Assembly (NCBI GenBank): GCA_041739295.1
Contig: JBGSOE010000441.1
Coordinates: forward strand, 1 to 64,000
Source of the DNA: JAHJQQ01 sp041739295
Lineage (GTDB): Bacteria > Pseudomonadota > Gammaproteobacteria > Thiohalobacterales > Thiohalobacteraceae
Direction: 5' to 3'
DNA length: 64,000 nt
A program made the translations under genes and the position numbers. This document shows, piece after piece, positions 1 through 7,224 of this stretch. The notes below the pieces were generated by a model. It was not told where the DNA came from. It did no database searches and was given only the letters and a program-made list of their open reading frames with translations. Within the stretch, counting starts at the first letter, position 1. Each line of letters starts with the position of its first letter.

Positions 1-139
1 ACCTCTGATTAATTCGCTGAAGCGGCATCTGCCGCGTTGCAGCCGGGCTCAAAATACTCATTTACGCCGTGTAAACTCCGTTTTTTCGCCCGTCCGCGCC
101 TTGCATCTGCTCGCTTGATCAAATTAATCAGAGGTTCCC
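1..139. repeat. MITE-like element, copy 1 (left end cut by window edge)
   Basis: First of three near-identical copies in the window (also 3945-4151 and 7023-7165). The ends are inverted repeats of the form GGAACCTCTGATTAATT, and the right end is followed by TA at 140-141. Only about four bases are missing at the left. There is no transposase, so it would have to be moved in trans. The short reading frame on the minus strand recurs in the other copies and looks like a by-product of the repeat. Confidence 0.8.
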
Positions 140-154
140 TAAGTCTATTATTAC

Positions 155-252
155 GTCCCCTCGCCCTTGACGGGAGAGGGACAGGGTGAAAATTCACGCG
201 GGCATGAAGCTATGCCCCTCACCCTAACCCTCTCCCGCAAGGGGATAGGGGA
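155..252. repeat. REP-type inverted repeat next to MITE copy 1
   Basis: A C-rich/G-rich pair with arms built on CCTCGCCCTTGACGGGAGAG and CCCTCTCCCGCAAGGGGATA, able to form a hairpin or paired hairpins. The same motif occurs at 3841-3933, again beside a MITE copy. Similar CCCTCACCCTAACCCTCTCCC repeats are widespread between genes in proteobacteria. It may help terminate transcription after the DUF971 gene. Confidence 0.65.
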
Positions 253-261
253 TAAAGGGCA

Positions 262-630
262 TCAATTCACCACCGGCTCTTTGCGCGTGTGGCCGACCTT
301 GGCGAGTTTGTCCAGGTATTCCTGCCAATAGCGTTCCTGATTCTTGCCCAGATCATACAACGTATCCCAGGCATATATGCCGGTGTTGTGGTTGTCATCG
401 AAGAACAACTGGATGGCGTAAACACCAACCTGCTCGATGCTCTCGATGTTGACGTCTTCCTTGCCAAGCTGCAGGACGCCCTGACCGGGACCATGACCCT
501 GGACCTCGGCCGAGGGTGAGTGCACGCGCAAATATTCGGCCGGAAGATTGAAGCGCGAGCCGTCTTCAAAGGCGATCTCCAGGATGCGGGATTTCTGGTG
601 CAGATTGATTTCAGTCGGACGGATGCTCAT
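262..630 (-). CDS. DUF971 family protein (gamma-butyrobetaine hydroxylase-like N-terminal domain)
   Basis: This 122-residue protein consists of a single DUF971 domain. It opens with an RPTEINLHQ segment and has a W-x(2)-LY-x-LG core (AWDTLYDLG) near residues 87-95. The same fold is found at the N-terminus of gamma-butyrobetaine hydroxylase, where it binds zinc; free-standing versions have no settled function. It lies downstream of hslU on the same strand, the usual place for this gene in many gammaproteobacteria, so it may share the hslVU transcript. An inverted repeat separates it from hslU. The family call is confident; its role is unknown. Confidence 0.85.
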   Translation of the reverse strand: MSIRPTEINLHQKSRILEIAFEDGSRFNLPAEYLRVHSPSAEVQGHGPGQGVLQLGKEDVNIESIEQVGVYAIQLFFDDNHNTGIYAWDTLYDLGKNQERYWQEYLDKLAKVGHTRKEPVVN

Positions 631-656
631 GGTTCAGTTCCTCTTGTATAGGCTCC

Positions 657-725
657 AGGTACTAGGTGCTAGGGCCGAGACGGGGTAAGTGAGAAGGCTT
701 TCCTAGTACCTAGCACCTAGTACCT
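657..725. repeat. Perfect inverted repeat between DUF971 gene and hslU
   Basis: The arm AGGTACTAGGTGCTAGG (657-673) is matched exactly by its reverse complement at 709-725, with a spacer of about 35 bases. Neither arm is followed by a T-run, so it is not a classical terminator. A similar tag-rich inverted repeat lies in the next gap (2068-2133), which suggests a repeat family that settles between genes. Confidence 0.75.
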
Positions 726-729
726 GCAT

Positions 730-2061
730 TTATAAAATGTACCGGCTCAGATCCTCATCGCTGGCGAGGCTGGCGAGGTGCTCATCGACATAGGCGGTAT
801 CAATACTGAATGCCTGGCCAGTACGGTCGGCGGCCTCGAAGGAAATGGTTTCCAGCAGGCGTTCCATAACCGTGTGCAGGCGGCGCGCGCCGATATTTTC
901 GGTGCGCTCGTTGACCTCCCAGGCCACCTGCGCAATGCGCGCCACACCGTCGGTGGTAAATTCCAGCTGTACACCTTCGGTGCCAAGAAGCGCTGCGTAT
1001 TGTTCCGTGAGGCTGGCATCGGGCTCGGTGAGAATACGCACAAAATCTTCAACGCCCAGTGCGTCCAGTTCAACGCGAATCGGCAAGCGACCCTGCAGCT
1101 CGGGAATCAGATCAGACGGCTTGGACAAATGGAACGCGCCGGAGGCGATGAACAGCATATGATCGGTCTTGACCATGCCGTGCTTGGTGGTCACGGTGCT
1201 GCCCTCGACCAGCGGCAGCAGATCGCGTTGTACGCCTTCGCGTGACACGCCCGGTCCGCTGTTCTCGCCGCGCGATGTAACCTTGTCGATCTCGTCGATG
1301 AACACTATCCCGTTCTGTTCGACCATCTGCAGCGCACGCAGTTTGAGGTCTTCCTCGTTGACCAGTTTGGCCGCCTCCTCGTCGAGCAGCAGCTTCATGG
1401 CCTCTCCCACGCGCAGTTTGCGGCGTTTGGTGCGATTGCCGCCGAGATTCTGGAACAGGCCCTGCAATTGGCTGGTCATTTCCTCCATGCCAGGCGGTGC
1501 CATGATCTCTACACCAATAGGTGCGGCCGACACTTCGAGCTCAACTTCGCGATCGTCTAATCGGCCTTCACGCAATAGTTTGCGGAATTTCTGGCGGGTT
1601 TCACTGCCCTCTGACTCGCCGCTGTCGGACGGGACAAAGCCAATCGGTCGCGGCAGCAGCGCATCAAGGACGCGTTCCTCCACAGCGTCTTCGGCGCGGT
1701 GGCGTACCTTGTCCATCTCCTGTTCGCGGGTCATCTTGATGGCCACATCCACCAAGTCGCGGACGATGGATTCCACGTCGCGGCCGACATAGCCGACCTC
1801 GGTGAACTTGGTGGCTTCAACCTTGATGAACGGTGCATTGGCGAGTTTGGCGAGCCGGCGCGCGATCTCGGTCTTGCCGACACCGGTCGGGCCAATCATA
1901 AGAATGTTCTTGGGGGTGATCTCGTTGCGCAGTTCACCCTCGACCTGCATGCGCCGCCAGCGATTACGCAGGGCAATCGCCACGGCGCGTTTGGCATCGG
2001 TCTGGCCGATGATGTGCTTGTCGAGTTCCTGGACGATCTCGCGGGGGGTCATTTCGGACAT
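730..2061 (-). CDS. hslU: HslU, ATPase subunit of the HslUV protease
   Basis: HslU is an AAA+ unfoldase that forms hexameric rings and feeds substrates into the HslV peptidase in the cytoplasm. The protein has 443 residues, normal for the family. Walker A (GPTGVGKT) is at residues 57-64, followed by a Walker B of the form IVFIDEIDK. The N-terminal TPREIVQELDKHIIGQ and the C-terminal SRYIL tail, which docks into HslV, are both present. The gene follows hslV on the same strand with a 77-base gap that holds an inverted repeat. The pair is often heat-shock controlled, but I could not pick out a convincing heat-shock promoter upstream of hslV. Confidence 0.98.
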   Translation of the reverse strand: MSEMTPREIVQELDKHIIGQTDAKRAVAIALRNRWRRMQVEGELRNEITPKNILMIGPTGVGKTEIARRLAKLANAPFIKVEATKFTEVGYVGRDVESIVRDLVDVAIKMTREQEMDKVRHRAEDAVEERVLDALLPRPIGFVPSDSGESEGSETRQKFRKLLREGRLDDREVELEVSAAPIGVEIMAPPGMEEMTSQLQGLFQNLGGNRTKRRKLRVGEAMKLLLDEEAAKLVNEEDLKLRALQMVEQNGIVFIDEIDKVTSRGENSGPGVSREGVQRDLLPLVEGSTVTTKHGMVKTDHMLFIASGAFHLSKPSDLIPELQGRLPIRVELDALGVEDFVRILTEPDASLTEQYAALLGTEGVQLEFTTDGVARIAQVAWEVNERTENIGARRLHTVMERLLETISFEAADRTGQAFSIDTAYVDEHLASLASDEDLSRYIL

Positions 2062-2067
2062 AGTGGC

Positions 2068-2133
2068 TTAGGGTCTGGGGGCTAGGGCTAGGAGATTTGC
2101 TTGAGTTTGAAGTCCCAAGCCCCTAGTCCCTAA
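2068..2133. repeat. Inverted repeat between hslU and hslV
   Basis: TTAGGGTCTGGGGGCTAGGG (2068-2087) pairs with CCCAAGCCCCTAGTCCCTAA (2114-2133) at 17 of 20 positions. It belongs to the same tag-rich style as the repeat at 657-725. It would form a hairpin in the hslV-hslU mRNA and could set their relative expression. Confidence 0.65.
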
Positions 2134-2138
2134 TCCCT

Positions 2139-2675
2139 TCAGCTCAATTCCTCAATCGTGAGATTACGGTTGGTGTAAATGCAGATATCAGCCGCGATGT
2201 TGAGACTGCGCTCAACAATATCGTGTGCTGACAGTTCGGTGTTATCCAACAGCGCGCGCGCGGCGGCCTGGGCAAAGGGACCACCGGAACCGATCGCGAT
2301 CAGGCCTTCTTCGGGTTCGATCACATCGCCGTTGCCGGTGATGATCAGCGACGCGGTCTTGTCGGCCACCGCCAGCAGCGCCTCCAAACGGCGCAACATT
2401 CTATCGGTACGCCAGTCCTTGGCCAGCTCGACGGCGGCACGGGTCAGATTGCCGTGATGCTTATCCAGCTTGGCTTCGAAGCGCTCGAACAGGGTGAAGG
2501 CATCTGCCGTGCCGCCGGCGAAACCGGCCAGCACCTGATCCTTGAACAGGCGGCGCACCTTGCGCGCGTTGCTCTTGAGCACGGTATTGCCCTGAGTGAC
2601 CTGACCGTCACCGCCGATCACGACGCTGTCGCCGCGCCGTACTGCAATGATGGTTGTCCCGTGAAACTGTTCCAC
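2139..2675 (-). CDS. hslV: HslV, peptidase subunit of the HslUV protease
   Basis: HslV is a threonine peptidase related to the proteasome beta subunit and forms a double ring capped by HslU. The reading frame encodes 178 residues. The catalytic threonine is in GTTIIAVRR, so a six-residue leader (MEQFHG) must be removed to expose it, as in several beta- and gammaproteobacterial HslVs. The GDGQVTQGNTV and GSGGPFAQAAARALL segments are typical. Translation appears to start at a GTG with a clear GGGAGG ribosome binding site about seven bases upstream. The 207 bases between this gene and xerC hold no other gene or obvious terminator. Confidence 0.97.
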   Translation of the reverse strand: MEQFHGTTIIAVRRGDSVVIGGDGQVTQGNTVLKSNARKVRRLFKDQVLAGFAGGTADAFTLFERFEAKLDKHHGNLTRAAVELAKDWRTDRMLRRLEALLAVADKTASLIITGNGDVIEPEEGLIAIGSGGPFAQAAARALLDNTELSAHDIVERSLNIAADICIYTNRNLTIEELS

Positions 2676-2882
2676 TGCCGGCCTCCCGGACCGTTAAAGG
2701 GGGTCAATTCTACACTATCGCACTGTGTCGTAGCAGTCGGAAAATCCAGACATTTCCAGGGTTAGAAAGCGTTTTTGGACAAGGCTGAGTGGGGGGAGCG
2801 GTTTTGGCCGCGAAGAGGCAAAATAGAATGGCTTCACCAGAAATCGAGATATAAAGAATATTACTGTTAACACTAATAATTT

Positions 2883-3791
2883 CTACTTGCGCCGCTTTGC
2901 ACGCGGATGCGCCTTATCGTAAACATCTGCAAGATGTTGAAAATCCAGGTGGGTATAGACTTGAGTGGTGCTGATGTCGGCATGCCCGAGCAATTCCTGT
3001 ACAGCACGCAAGTCGCCACTGGATTCGAGCAGATGACTGGCGAAGGAATGCCGCAGCATGTGCGGATGCACGCGCCCCTCCATGCCTTGACGACGTGCCC
3101 ACTGGTCGAGGCGCTGCTGGACCGAACGTGCTGCTAAGCGTTTACCACCACGACCGATGAACAGCGCGCGTTGCTCAGAACCTGGCGGCAGCAGATCGTT
3201 ACGTATGCCGAGCCAAGCGTGCAGCGCGGTCACAGCTTTGCGACCTACGGGTACCACTCGCGTCTTACGGCCCTTGCCGATGACAGTGACCAGCCCGCCA
3301 TCCAGATCCAGATCGGGAAGATCCAGACCAGTGAGTTCTGAGAGCCGTAAGCCGGAGGAGTACATCAATTCCATGAGGGCTTGGTCACGGACGGCCAGGG
3401 GTTGGCTGGTGACGATGGTCAGCAAACGCTCCATCTGGTCCACGTCCAGCACGCCAGGCAGGCGCCGCTCACTCTTCGGCGCGCGAATATCCTGGGCGGG
3501 GTTATGGCCGATGCGACCCTCGCGCAGCAGAAATTCATACAGGCCACGCACCGCCGAGAGCCGGCGTTGGATACTCCGTCCCGCAAGACCTTGGCGATGG
3601 CAGGCTGCGGCGAAGGCGCGGATGTCATGGGCCGTGAGTGCCGGCCAGTCTTCTTTACTGTGTTGATCGCAGAAGTGAATCAGGGCCTGCAGGTCGCGGC
3701 TATATGCCGCATGGGTATGCGGTGATAACCGCCGTTCCTGCTGCAGATGATTCAGGTATTGATTCAGAGTGGCGAGGGCGGAGGCAATCAT
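2883..3791 (-). CDS. xerC: XerC, site-specific tyrosine recombinase
   Basis: XerC works with XerD to resolve chromosome dimers at dif. The protein has 302 residues: an N-terminal SAM-like core-binding domain (about 1-95) and a C-terminal catalytic domain. The full catalytic set is visible as R149, K173, H244, R247, H270 and the nucleophile Y279. In relatives it follows dapF and the DUF484 gene directly. Here 400 bases with a REP pair and a MITE copy separate it from DUF484, so it may need its own promoter. XerD is the main alternative identity, but the dapF-DUF484 context favours XerC. Confidence 0.93.
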   Translation of the reverse strand: MIASALATLNQYLNHLQQERRLSPHTHAAYSRDLQALIHFCDQHSKEDWPALTAHDIRAFAAACHRQGLAGRSIQRRLSAVRGLYEFLLREGRIGHNPAQDIRAPKSERRLPGVLDVDQMERLLTIVTSQPLAVRDQALMELMYSSGLRLSELTGLDLPDLDLDGGLVTVIGKGRKTRVVPVGRKAVTALHAWLGIRNDLLPPGSEQRALFIGRGGKRLAARSVQQRLDQWARRQGMEGRVHPHMLRHSFASHLLESSGDLRAVQELLGHADISTTQVYTHLDFQHLADVYDKAHPRAKRRK

Positions 3792-3840
3792 GGCATCGGT
3801 TCAGTTGATAAGCCGTAAACCAAGCAAAATACAGATTCCC

Positions 3841-3933
3841 TCCCCCGTTGACGTGGGAGGGCTAGGGAGGAGAGGGTGAACCGGGTCCAAGAGCCCCCTC
3901 ACCCTAGCCCTCTCCCACAAGGGGAAAGGGGAT
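3841..3933. repeat. REP-type inverted repeat beside MITE copy 2
   Basis: This is a second copy of the motif at 155-252: CCTCCCCCGTTGACGTGGGA on the left and CCCTCTCCCACAAGGGGAAA on the right. With the MITE at 3945-4151 it fills the 400-base gap between xerC and the DUF484 gene; I see no gene in that gap. Confidence 0.65.
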
Positions 3934-3944
3934 GATCGTACCTA

Positions 3945-4151
3945 GGGAACCTCTGATTAATTCGCTGAAGCGGCATCTGCCGCGTTGCAGCCGGACTCAA
4001 AATACTCATTTACGCCGTGTAAACTCCGTTTTTTACTCGGTGCTACGCACCTCGCCCTTCGGGCCGGCTGGCGCCGTTCTCTCCGCTTCGCTTTGGGTCG
4101 CCCGTCCGCGCCTTGCATCTGCTCGCTTGATCAAATTAATCAGAGGATCCC
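3945..4151. repeat. MITE-like element, copy 2 (207 bp, long form)
   Basis: The ends are GGGAACCTCTGATTAATT and its near-complement ending in GGATCCC, flanked by TA at 3943-3944 and TA at 4152-4153 as an apparent 2-bp target duplication. This copy is 64 bases longer than the other two. The extra segment (about 4035-4098) includes the hairpin-forming GGTGCTACGCACC, so the short copies look like internal deletions of this form, or the reverse. It lies between DUF484 and xerC, genes that are normally adjacent. Confidence 0.8.
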
Positions 4152-4191
4152 TATCTTCGACGCAACACTGCTGAATCGCGCCGATAACAAA

Positions 4192-4911
4192 TCATGCGGA
4201 CGGTGCCGGTTCCAGATAAGGTCCCAAGGCACAGGCGACCAGTTCACCGAGGCAGCGCAGGAATAGCGTGTCCATGGCCGGGTGAAAGCGGTGATCGTCA
4301 TGGCTGCCGATGGCGAGCATCCCGAGTTCGGCTTCAACACCGAGCGGGATCAATGCCGTCGAGGCGATTGCTTCGGCCTGATCACCATAAAGAAAGGCGA
4401 GCTGCTCCGGCTTGAGTTCACCACACAGCGGACGCACGGCGCGGAAGAACGGCGCGAAGGCGGCCAGGGCCGTATCGTTCTGATCCAACGGCAAGGTGCA
4501 GGTATCAGTACTGAAATCAGCCGGTAAGCGCGCTAGACGCAACGCAACGGCATCTGCCTTGAAGTCGTCGCGCAGATGGCCATGCACGCGTTCGATGACA
4601 TCGCCAAGACTGTCGGCGCGCATCAGCGCCAATGTCAGCAGGTGTAAATTACGGTGCAATGTGTCGTTGTCGCGACCGACTTGTACCAGTTCCATCAGCT
4701 TGCGCTTGTGTTGCTGATTGTGATCACGCAGCACCGCTACCTGACGCTCGATCAATGAGACCGCAGGACCGGACACATGCGGGACCTTCAAGGCGGCGAC
4801 CAAGGCCAAGTGATCATTGAAGAATTCCGGGTGTTCGCGCAGATACTGCTCAACCTGCTCGGCGGAAAGTTTTGTAACGTTGGGACTGGAGCCCAGAGTT
4901 TGTGTGGTCAT
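4192..4911 (-). CDS. DUF484 family protein (GAF-like)
   Basis: This 239-residue protein matches the DUF484 family, a GAF-like fold of unknown function conserved between dapF and xerC in gammaproteobacteria. The diagnostic N-terminal YLREHPEFFNDHLALVAAL segment is at about residues 23-41, followed by a short coiled region (about 55-85) and the GAF-like C-terminal half. Its ATG overlaps the dapF stop codon by four bases, so the two are translationally coupled. Nothing in the sequence shows a ligand. The family call is confident; its function is unknown. Confidence 0.9.
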   Translation of the reverse strand: MTTQTLGSSPNVTKLSAEQVEQYLREHPEFFNDHLALVAALKVPHVSGPAVSLIERQVAVLRDHNQQHKRKLMELVQVGRDNDTLHRNLHLLTLALMRADSLGDVIERVHGHLRDDFKADAVALRLARLPADFSTDTCTLPLDQNDTALAAFAPFFRAVRPLCGELKPEQLAFLYGDQAEAIASTALIPLGVEAELGMLAIGSHDDHRFHPAMDTLFLRCLGELVACALGPYLEPAPSA

Positions 4912-5738
4912 AATTCAATCTGGCCCTCAAAGACGCGGGTCGCCGGACCCGTCATGTATAGCGGTTGTCCGATGCCGGCCCAGCTTATCACAAGATCGCC
5001 ACCTGTCAGGCTGACGCGGACCTCAGTATCGAGGTCACCTTGAATTTGTCCAACGACAACTGCCGCGCAAGCGCCCGATCCGCAGGCCGCTGTCTCACCC
5101 GCGCCGCGTTCGTACACACGCAGACGGATGTGATCACGCGCGACAATCTGCATGAAACCGACATTGACGCGCTTGGGGAAACGCACGTGTCGTTCTATCA
5201 ATGGCCCCAGTGTTGCGACCGGCGCAGTAGCAACATCGGCGACTGTCAGCACCGCATGCGGATTGCCCATCGACACCGCACCGATCTCGACACTTTCACT
5301 ATTGATATTGAGTACATAGTGCACCACCTGTGCAGGCGCATCGAACGGAATCTCTTCTGGCAACAGGCGCGGCACGCCCATGTTCACCCTGACCTGACCG
5401 TCGTCAAGCAGTACCAGCTCCATGCGACCGCTGGCGGTCTCCACCTGTATGCGTGTTTTGGTGGTCAGACCTTCCTCGAACACATAACGCGCGAAGCAAC
5501 GCGCGCCATTGCCGCATTGCTCCACCTCGCCGCCATCAGCATTGAAGATGCGATAACGGAAATCAACGTCGCGACTGGTCGGCTTTTCAACCAGCAGGAT
5601 TTGATCGCAGCCGACACCATGGCGTCGGTCCGCGATATAGCGCGCCTGTTCCGGCGTGAGCACAATCGGTTGGCGTACGCCGTCGATGATAACGAAGTCG
5701 TTGCCCAGTCCGTGCATTTTGGTGAATTTGATTGGCAT
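4908..5738 (-). CDS. dapF: DapF, diaminopimelate epimerase
   Basis: DapF converts LL- to meso-diaminopimelate, the precursor of lysine and of the peptidoglycan cross-link. At 276 residues it has normal length. The two active-site cysteines are C75 in EQCGNGARC and C219 in ETAACGSGAC, and the N-terminal KFTKMHGLGNDFVIID signature is complete. It works just before LysA (7225-8472, same strand). In relatives lysA and dapF are adjacent, but here a CoA-binding protein, a methyltransferase and a MITE copy lie between them. Confidence 0.98.
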   Translation of the reverse strand: MPIKFTKMHGLGNDFVIIDGVRQPIVLTPEQARYIADRRHGVGCDQILLVEKPTSRDVDFRYRIFNADGGEVEQCGNGARCFARYVFEEGLTTKTRIQVETASGRMELVLLDDGQVRVNMGVPRLLPEEIPFDAPAQVVHYVLNINSESVEIGAVSMGNPHAVLTVADVATAPVATLGPLIERHVRFPKRVNVGFMQIVARDHIRLRVYERGAGETAACGSGACAAVVVGQIQGDLDTEVRVSLTGGDLVISWAGIGQPLYMTGPATRVFEGQIEL

Positions 5739-5783
5739 AGTACCCAGTCTGCCTGAAACTCACTGCGTGGCAAAGCCCGATCA

Positions 5784-6200
5784 TCACCGCAGCATGAGAT
5801 AGTCCCGATACACACACCGGTTCATTATCACCTCAATGCCGGCCGCCTGGGCGCGTAACGCCTCGGCTTCATTGATAACGCCATCCTGCAACCACAGTCG
5901 TGGCAGCTTAAGTGCGATGCAAGCATCGACAATCGGCGCTATCTCTTTGGGATTGCGGAACACGTTCACCAGGTCGACAGGTTCTGGCAACGCGTATAGA
6001 TCAGGATAGGCCGTTTCACCCAATACGCTTTCCACCGCTGGCCGTACCGGGATGATGCGGTAGCCAAACCCCTGCATCGCCTGGGATACCTGATAGCTTG
6101 GCCGATTCTGTCGTGGCGACAAGCCAACGACGGCGATGATTTTGATTTCTGCAAGCAGCGCGCGAAGGCGTTCATGCGAAGGGTTGCTGAAAGTGCTCAT
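5784..6200 (-). CDS. CoA-binding domain protein (YccU-like)
   Basis: This 138-residue protein is a single Rossmann-fold CoA-binding domain of the YccU type. It has the VVGLSPRQNRPSYQV nucleotide loop near residue 25, a YPDLYALPEPVDLVNVFR segment in the middle, and a C-terminal WLQDGV...NRCVYRDY. Such proteins resemble the CoA-binding half of succinyl-CoA synthetase alpha, but their substrate is unknown. The start overlaps the end of the upstream methyltransferase by four bases, so the two form a coupled pair. The pair sits between lysA and dapF, which is not its usual position. Confidence 0.85.
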   Translation of the reverse strand: MSTFSNPSHERLRALLAEIKIIAVVGLSPRQNRPSYQVSQAMQGFGYRIIPVRPAVESVLGETAYPDLYALPEPVDLVNVFRNPKEIAPIVDACIALKLPRLWLQDGVINEAEALRAQAAGIEVIMNRCVYRDYLMLR

Positions 6201-6862
6201 CGGGCATGGCCATGGATGGTGACATGCCGATCACCCAATGCGCTGACGGTCAGCCAGTCGATGCCGGTTGCACGCAACTGCGTTTGGATTTCGTCGACGC
6301 GGTAAGCGGCCAACAACGAGTGATGAAAGTCGTGGCGCAGAATGTCAGGTTCGTTTTGCGCATAGAGTTCAACCAGTGCTTTAGCAGCCTGTTCAGTATC
6401 CGGTCGACGCAGGTCCATGACAAACACCGGCGCGCCCGGCGCGGCGTATTGCAGTACCGCATGCCACAACACCTGTGGTTCGTTTAAGTGATGCAGCAAG
6501 CTGTTGGAGATGACAGCGTCGTAGTGTGCGTGCGGTAATGTTGCACCCGGCAAATAACCTTCAATGAGTTGTACACGGCCTGATAGTTGGGCGTTATGCA
6601 GATCATCGCGACCAATGTTCAGCATGGCGGCTGCGCCGTCGATACCGTGGATGTGTGATTGTGGAAAAGCGCGTGCGAAGCGCTGGCAGATATCGCCCGG
6701 CCCACAGCCGAGATCGAGCACATGGCCCTGCCCCGTCCAGCGTGGAAAATAGCTGCGAAATTGTTCGATGAATCTATTGTGGGGTTCGGCAAAATCCGCG
6801 CGTGCATAGGCGAGCGCCTGCGCGGGATCATTCATCAGTTCGGGTTCGGGGATGCGGTCCAT
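6197..6862 (-). CDS. Class I SAM-dependent methyltransferase
   Basis: This protein of about 221 residues has a complete class I methyltransferase core. Motif I is VLDLGCGPGDIC, followed by an acidic HGIDGAAAML motif II and an AVISNSLLHHL motif IV/V region. The substrate cannot be told; the nearest general type is the UbiE/trans-aconitate-like group. I chose the ATG giving MDRIPEPELM, because an upstream start would read through the CGCCAAG repeat and add 18 residues of repeat-derived sequence. It overlaps the CoA-binding gene by four bases and probably shares its transcript. Confidence 0.8.
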   Translation of the reverse strand: MDRIPEPELMNDPAQALAYARADFAEPHNRFIEQFRSYFPRWTGQGHVLDLGCGPGDICQRFARAFPQSHIHGIDGAAAMLNIGRDDLHNAQLSGRVQLIEGYLPGATLPHAHYDAVISNSLLHHLNEPQVLWHAVLQYAAPGAPVFVMDLRRPDTEQAAKALVELYAQNEPDILRHDFHHSLLAAYRVDEIQTQLRATGIDWLTVSALGDRHVTIHGHAR

Positions 6863-6888
6863 GGTGTTTACTTTACAGTGGGGTGATT

Positions 6889-6945
6889 TGAACCGCCAAG
6901 ACGCCAAGGGCGCCAAGACTTTTGAACCGCCAAGAACGCCAAGTA
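6889..6945. repeat. CGCCAAG tandem repeat, left arm
   Basis: Repeated GAACCGCCAAG(N)2CGCCAAG units in plus orientation. The same units occur in reverse at 7174-7218, so the two blocks could pair across MITE copy 3. A related block, GCGCAAAGACGCAAAGGCGCC, occurs near 30750. The 362-base gap between the methyltransferase and lysA is taken up by these repeats and the MITE; I see no gene in it. Confidence 0.7.
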
Positions 6946-7022
6946 TGATTAGGATGATGGTCTTGCGGATACGTTAGCTGTGCGAGTAACACGGGGCGGT
7001 GGCGAGTACTGTGAATAACTTA

Positions 7023-7165
7023 AGGAACCTCTGATTAATTCGCTGAAGCGGCATCTGCCGCGTTGCAGCCGGGCTCAAAATACTCATTTACGCCGTGTAA
7101 ACTCCGTTTTTTCGCCCGTCTGCGCCTTGCATCCGCTCGCTTGATCAAATTAATCAGAGGTTCCT
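7023..7165. repeat. MITE-like element, copy 3 (143 bp, short form)
   Basis: It runs from AGGAACCTCTGATTAATT to AATTAATCAGAGGTTCCT, flanked by TA at 7021-7022 and 7166-7167. It is nearly identical to copy 1 and has the same internal deletion relative to copy 2. It lies between two opposed CGCCAAG repeat blocks, as though it had inserted into an older repeat. Confidence 0.8.
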
Positions 7166-7173
7166 TAATCAGA

Positions 7174-7218
7174 CTTTCTTGGCGATCTTGGCGATCTTGG
7201 CGTACTTGGCGGTTCAAA
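7174..7218. repeat. CGCCAAG tandem repeat, right arm (reverse orientation)
   Basis: Read on the minus strand it is TTTGAACCGCCAAGTACGCC followed by two ATCGCCAAG units. It mirrors the block at 6889-6945 on the other side of MITE copy 3 and directly follows the end of lysA. Confidence 0.7.
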
Positions 7219-7224
7219 AATGTT

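Noticed and set aside
9..197. Open reading frame inside MITE copy 1, echoed near 7035-7271
   Set aside because: It follows the repeat, has no ribosome site, and changes its start with the flanking sequence. A by-product of the element.
4965..5756. 263-codon open frame on the plus strand across dapF
   Set aside because: It is antisense to a clear DapF with both catalytic cysteines and shows no domain of its own.
6863..6916. Upstream start for the methyltransferase
   Set aside because: The extra 18 residues are translated from the CGCCAAG repeat.
6889..7218. CRISPR-like array
   Set aside because: The units are 7-11 bases, have no regular unique spacers and occur in opposite orientations. No cas genes are present.
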